Position numbers and translations under genes: made by a program
DNA from: Hemicentrotus pulcherrimus
Taxonomy: Eukaryota > Echinodermata > Echinoidea > Camarodonta > Strongylocentrotidae
Length of the DNA stretch: 19,534 nt
Assembly: GCA_003118195.1 (NCBI GenBank)
Contig: BEXV01004069.1
Coordinates: forward strand, 1 to 19,534
Reading direction: 5' to 3'
The notes under the pieces: model-generated
What the model saw: only the letters and a program-made list of their open reading frames with translations
The model's database searches: none
Told to the model about the DNA's origin: nothing
Shown: positions 15,590 through 19,534 of the stretch, one piece after another
Numbering within the stretch: position 1 is the first letter of the stretch
Layout: every line of letters starts with the position of its first letter

Positions 15590-15660
15590 TCTCTTAATTT
15601 TTGTAGCGCTTAGAGACTTCGGTGGTAAGCGCTTTATAAGTATCATTTCTAATATTATTA
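15590..15660 (-). mobile_element. SINE 3' tail inserted in the long-period repeat
   Basis: 'gtagcgcttagagacttcgg' and 'gtaagcgctttataagtatc' match the SINE tail (compare 14195-14235). The equivalent point in the second unit (about 16035) lacks it, explaining the 443 against 362 offset. Confidence 0.65.
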
Positions 15661-16285
15661 TTATTCTTTCATCATTATAACATCTCTAATTCTATAAAAC
15701 TGAAAAACCTAGGAGACTATGCAACCTATTCACTTTATCAAATATACTGGTATCTTTAAAAAATCAACATGTCATATAGCCAGAGTTTAATTTTTTCAAA
15801 TACTGGGTATATCTTTGCTATTAAGATACCATAAGCATACTTGTAATATAAATACTTCCTTGACAGTGTTGAATCGTACAAATGCTGGGTATATTATTTA
15901 TGATATACATCAAAATGTCAAATACCAAAACGTAAAATTAACAAGTTGTATAATACTACATAATATTTAATAGTGCAATGCAGCTATGTACACGTTATGA
16001 GTGTGTCAGATGATAAAACTGTGTAACTTCTTTCATTATTTAAGCACATCTCTTCAATCAAACTAGACGAGGAGACTATGCGATCTATTTATTGTTTTAT
16101 CACATATACTGGTATCTTTAAAAAATCAACATGTCATATAGCCAGATGATAAATCAACAAAATAAATCATACGAATACTTCATATAACGCAATTTCTGTT
16201 CTATCAAAGATTAACATATAACATAAGATAATAACGAAATCAACAGAGTTTAATTTTACAAATACTGGGTATATTGTGCTATTAA

Positions 16286-16357
16286 CCCATTGCTTACGGG
16301 AACCTGGTAGTCCCTGTGTTAAGCCTATGGGAATAAGATAATTCAGTAGTCAACGGG
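16286..16357 (+). mobile_element. 72-bp TTAA-target element with CCCATTG / CAACGGG ends
   Basis: TTAA at 16282-16285 and 16358-16361 flank cccattgc...caacggg, giving imperfect inverse ends of about seven bases. The paralogous unit at 15816-15840 reads gctattaagataccataagc without the insert. Confidence 0.85.
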
Positions 16358-17000
16358 TTAAGATACCATAAGCATACGTGTAATATATATACTTCCTTAA
16401 TAGATAATGAAAATTTGCCATATGTATAATTGTGATATTATTCATTCTAGCAAATATACTTTTTGTGTACATGAATATTTTAAATGTCTCAAAGCGAAAT
16501 GATACATCAACAAATTGAATCTTAGACAAACTCAGCAATATACTATTATTTACATGTTGTGAGGTTGTTAGATAACTTATTTCAATATCTTAGCATTTGT
16601 CTCGGAAAAAAATCCCATCGAGCGAAATCATAAAATCAACAGTGTTGAATCTTTTCAAATACTGGGTACCATTCTGCTATGTACATTTTTATAATTCGAG
16701 CATATTTTTAGTGTATTAATTTGTAATAGATAACGTTGTATTGCATTAGTCATTCGATAAAAATGCACTTGTTGAATACATAATATGTACAAATGCCTTA
16801 TCAAAATCAAGTTAACAAATTGAATCAAACGTTGCAGCAACTTAGTATTATGCAACTATTTACAAGTTGTGCCTTTATAGATAAAACAAAACTCTGCAAC
16901 TTATCTTTATATTATAGCATCGCTTTTATCAAACTACATAACAAATAGCCTCATAGAGAGATTACAAATTTTAATCTTACAAATACTGGGTACGTTGCAG

Positions 17001-17422
17001 CTATATATAGGGTAGGGTAGGTGTAGGGAATTGGAGACCACCAAGCTTGAACCCATCACAGTCTGTCCGTGCTTGCTGATATATTGCTATAGCGCCATAA
17101 CCTTTAACAACACCATTGGATATCCAATTCATATCGAAGACTATACAATGGGTTCTTTCTCCGACAAAACATTGGCAAAATTGAGCAAGGGAAGCATTTT
17201 TTATCTCAAAATTTTGCTCTGACATAAAAACACGATTTTCACTGAATGTGGTGTATGCAGTTATTTAGGGGTGGCTCTTAAAAAGTAGTTTTAAAAGGAA
17301 GTTTATGAAGTGTGCCAACCATCACAGAAAACTTATAGCCATTGTGTATTGTGAATGGGTGTTGCGATGCACATTGTGAATGGTGTCTGATAAGAAATGT
17401 GTTTAGGCAATAGGGGACACCT
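17001..17422. other. Non-coding or unknown sequence
   Basis: Both strands are open over 17031-17222 (74 residues minus, 63 plus). Neither resembles a known family, and dual openness points to chance. Confidence 0.4.
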
Positions 17423-17570
17423 GGGCCCCGCCGTCTTACAAAGAGTTGAGATCAATCTCAACATGGCAATGGCCTATCAAGATCATCGTTACATGCGCGT
17501 ATTGTACAGCACGCGCACTATCAACCAATGAGAACCGTTGTTTCAAAACTGTGTGTAAGTGTGTGTACGT
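17423..17570 (+). mobile_element. Possible MITE fragment with GGGCCCCG...GTCTTACAAAG end
   Basis: 'gggccccgccgtcttacaaa' followed by 'gagttgagatcaatctcaac' resembles the left end of the element at 2908. No right end was found. It lies about 40 bases downstream of the B-box gene's terminal stop. Confidence 0.4.
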
Positions 17571-17607
17571 AGTGAACACGGAAGATTGTGTTCAAAGGGG
17601 ATACGAT

Positions 17608-19421
17608 TTAGAGGATAAATCTGTCTTTGAATACGAGAATGTTGTCTCCATCGCAAGCAATAAGTTTCCCTGATGACGTCATCAACACCCGAGAAGATAT
17701 AAGGAGACCCTCCCTTTCCTCCGGTGAGTTCATTTTTATTGATAGAGGGAATGATGCTACTCTTCTCTTCTTCTTGTCACCCCCACTCATAACTCGATCA
17801 ATCACACACGTCTTGTACTCATTATCCGATGTCACGACGTAGAGGTCGTCTGTCATAGGATCGATGCAGGCATTCAGGATGACACCACTGTGACGGATTT
17901 CACTCTGAGCACCCTTACAACCAATGATCAACAGTCTATGATCTGGTGGTGAGGGTCGAGCGATGATGAGACCTGATGATCGTACACCATACATCCTTAC
18001 ATTCTCTTTACATGTCATGGTATACACGATATTACCACCAGCTTGGTTGATGAAGTATATCTAGACTGACCCCATTCAGCAGCAATGATCATCCCATCCT
18101 TGTGAGCAGCTACATCCACCCGTGTGTAATCATACGTTCTTGGTATTGAGATGTTATTGATGTGCTACCATTGTCTGTCATACACACTGGCTAAACTGCT
18201 TCATTTCGAACCCGTGCTGTATTTACCACAAACTATCTTGTCATCACCGAGCAATGCACATGAGACAACCCATGATGGTACATTGGTTATTACTCTCTGA
18301 GTGTCTTTAGTGTTAATTTCTAACATGTGTGTCCGGTAGCTATCACGCACTCTCTCTGTTATGATCAAATTGCATTCATCTATGCAACCTACAATGGTTG
18401 GATTTCTGAATATATCTTTGACATTGATTGAATCAATGAGCTCCCATTTCCCCCCATATCCATCAATCCTCCCATCATACTTTTTTCTCCCAGCACCCTT
18501 CACAAACCTAATACCTGATATAGCACTAGTGATTTGTTTCACCCCATTCTCTTTCGGTGGCATCTTAAGTTCATCCCCCACTAATGTCTTAATACGATTC
18601 CAATCTTTGACGACATTTTTATCATCTTCGAGTATTGTTTCAAGCATTGCAGTCTCTGTAGTTTTCGTGTCATCTTGCCATGCCATCTCAAACTCACCAA
18701 TCTTTTTCGCTTTCCTTAGAGAGATGTTTTGAATCTCTGTATTGAGACCATATTGTTTATTGTTGATGGGTTCTCGTCTTTTCTCAGCATTTGTACAGTT
18801 TAGAACAAGTCGCTTCTCTCGCTCCTCCTCATTCTTTTCAATCTTGTCCTTGATCTTTAGAATCTCCCCCTGGAGTTTCCGATTCTTCTCATCAATCTCC
18901 TTGTTGATTTTTGCAGCATCCTCCTGTTCTCTGTTTCTATCTGTTTGTATGGCTTCTTTGATTACCGAATCAACTTCATCTGACAAAGCTTGTAAATGGG
19001 TGTCGGTGTCTTTCCTACACTGATGAATCTGATCTCCATGAACTCGACAAAGCAATAATTTGTCGTTTCCCATTTCTTGTAGAATGTTCAGCTTCTCTCT
19101 TCTTTCCATGATCACGCCTGTTATATCCTGTCGCACGCAAGACTGATCATGGTGATCTATCATTGCGCATAATTGACACACTGCTACATTATGTGTTTTA
19201 CAAAACAGTTTGATTTCTTCACCATCATGCTTCTCACAATAAAGATTTGGCCTACCCTTTCTTGCTTTACCGATGCATTCCTCTTTGGAGGCGCAGTCAT
19301 CACAGAGCTTCTTCTTCTCTTTCACGTAGTACGTTACATCTGTAATTGCCTCACAGTTTTTTCCTTCACAGATGCCTTCTGCAGAGCTGAAGTTTGCCGC
19401 CATGATAATCGGAGTATTGAC
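17608..19421 (-). pseudogene. TRIM-like B-box / coiled-coil / NHL-like protein, frame broken three times
   Basis: The likely start is ATG at 19403-19401 (MAANFSSAEG). Just upstream on this strand is ttctttctacag|g behind a CT repeat, a credible 3' splice site, so 19421-19404 is probably 5' UTR after an upstream intron. Seen: a first cysteine cluster (C12, C17, C34, C37), a B-box2-like zinc motif (C56, H59, C68, H71, C76, C79, H84/H85), a charged coiled coil at about residues 95-205, and a C-terminal part with repeated short hydrophobic strands typical of NHL/beta-propeller ends. There is no RING. The frame stops at TGA 18203-18201 (400 residues) and again at TAG 18167-18165. Recognisable protein (HINNISIPRTYDYTRVDVAA) continues to about 18062, where a frameshift moves it to the frame that ends at 17608. 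Family proteins are often adaptors or E3-like; large TRIM-like sets exist in echinoderms. This is either a recent pseudogene or a draft-assembly error. Confidence 0.82.
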
Positions 19422-19460
19422 CTGTAGAAAGAACCTCAAGACAGAGAGAGGGAGAGAAAT

Positions 19461-19493
<33 letters not shown>

Positions 19494-19534
19494 AAAAGAG
19501 AGAGAAGGTGAGGGGATGGGATACTAAAGGAGTT
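19421..19534 (-). promoter_or_regulatory. 3' splice site of a 5' UTR intron of the B-box gene
   Basis: Read on the minus strand, a CT-rich tract (19508-19441) is followed by gaggttctttctacag and the leader gtcaatactccgattatc before ATG. That is a textbook polypyrimidine tract and AG, with the upstream exon outside the window. No promoter can be identified. Confidence 0.55.
19441..19508 (+). repeat. GA microsatellite
   Basis: Nearly pure (GA)n with a few AAA interruptions. On the minus strand it is the pyrimidine tract before the splice site of the B-box gene. Confidence 0.9.

Larger units (their letters stand above)
15440..17000 (+). repeat. Old long-period repeat field, about 440-bp units
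   Basis: Phrases recur in order: 'acatcaacatgtcaaatac' at 15468 and 15906; 'caatgcagc' at 15533 and 15976; 'ggagactatgc' at 15711 and 16072; 'ctttaaaaaatcaacatgtc' at 15754 and 16116; 'caaatactgggta' at 15797, 16258, 16657 and 16979. The first two units are clear; two more are degraded. Offset differences are explained by insertions. Confidence 0.75.

Noticed and set aside
18361..19427. Plus-strand frames of 84-123 codons over the B-box gene
   Set aside because: Antisense shadows of the minus-strand coding exon.
19403..19439. B-box protein start at TTG 19439
   Set aside because: The twelve extra codons cross a strong 3' splice site (ctttctacag), and ATG at 19403 has a better context.

Overview
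The window is nuclear DNA from an animal. It is AT-rich, with GT/AG introns, tRNA-derived SINEs, many short inverted-repeat elements and two isolated N bases. Gene content and repeat style suggest an echinoderm, most likely a sea urchin. That identity is inferred from memory of gene and repeat families, not from a search.

Plus strand, 580-10094: nine exons of an NSFL1 cofactor p47 (NSFL1C) orthologue, the p97/VCP adaptor. The exons join in frame into 376 residues plus a stop and cover the end of UBA, a linker with a basic PKKKKVE motif, the SEP domain, the p97-binding SHP box, and a complete UBX domain ending VIVQRLT. Only the first coding exon (most of UBA) lies upstream of the window. A poly(A) signal follows at 10215. 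The introns are full of SINEs and MITE-like elements. Exons 4, 5 and 6 each have a local duplication carrying a splice site: a second 3' splice site before exon 4, extra copies of the exon 5 end with its donor, and a decoy start of exon 6.

10.25-17.6 kb: no gene that I can defend. The region holds SINEs, inverted-repeat elements, microsatellites, a 15-bp minisatellite with a 45-bp higher-order period, an old long-period repeat field (15.4-17.0 kb), and a SINE split by a 795-bp segment with one N at each border.

Minus strand, 17608-19421: a TRIM-like B-box/coiled-coil gene with an NHL-like C-terminus. Its single coding exon is preceded by a credible 3' splice site. As sequenced the frame is broken by two stops and one frameshift, so it is called a pseudogene; assembly error is possible.

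The two genes have no evident functional link. The most interesting material is the splice-site duplication in the p47 gene, a 72-bp TTAA insertion whose empty-site paralogue is about 460 bp away, an in-frame ATG that could start a UBX-only p47 product, and the N-bounded insertion.
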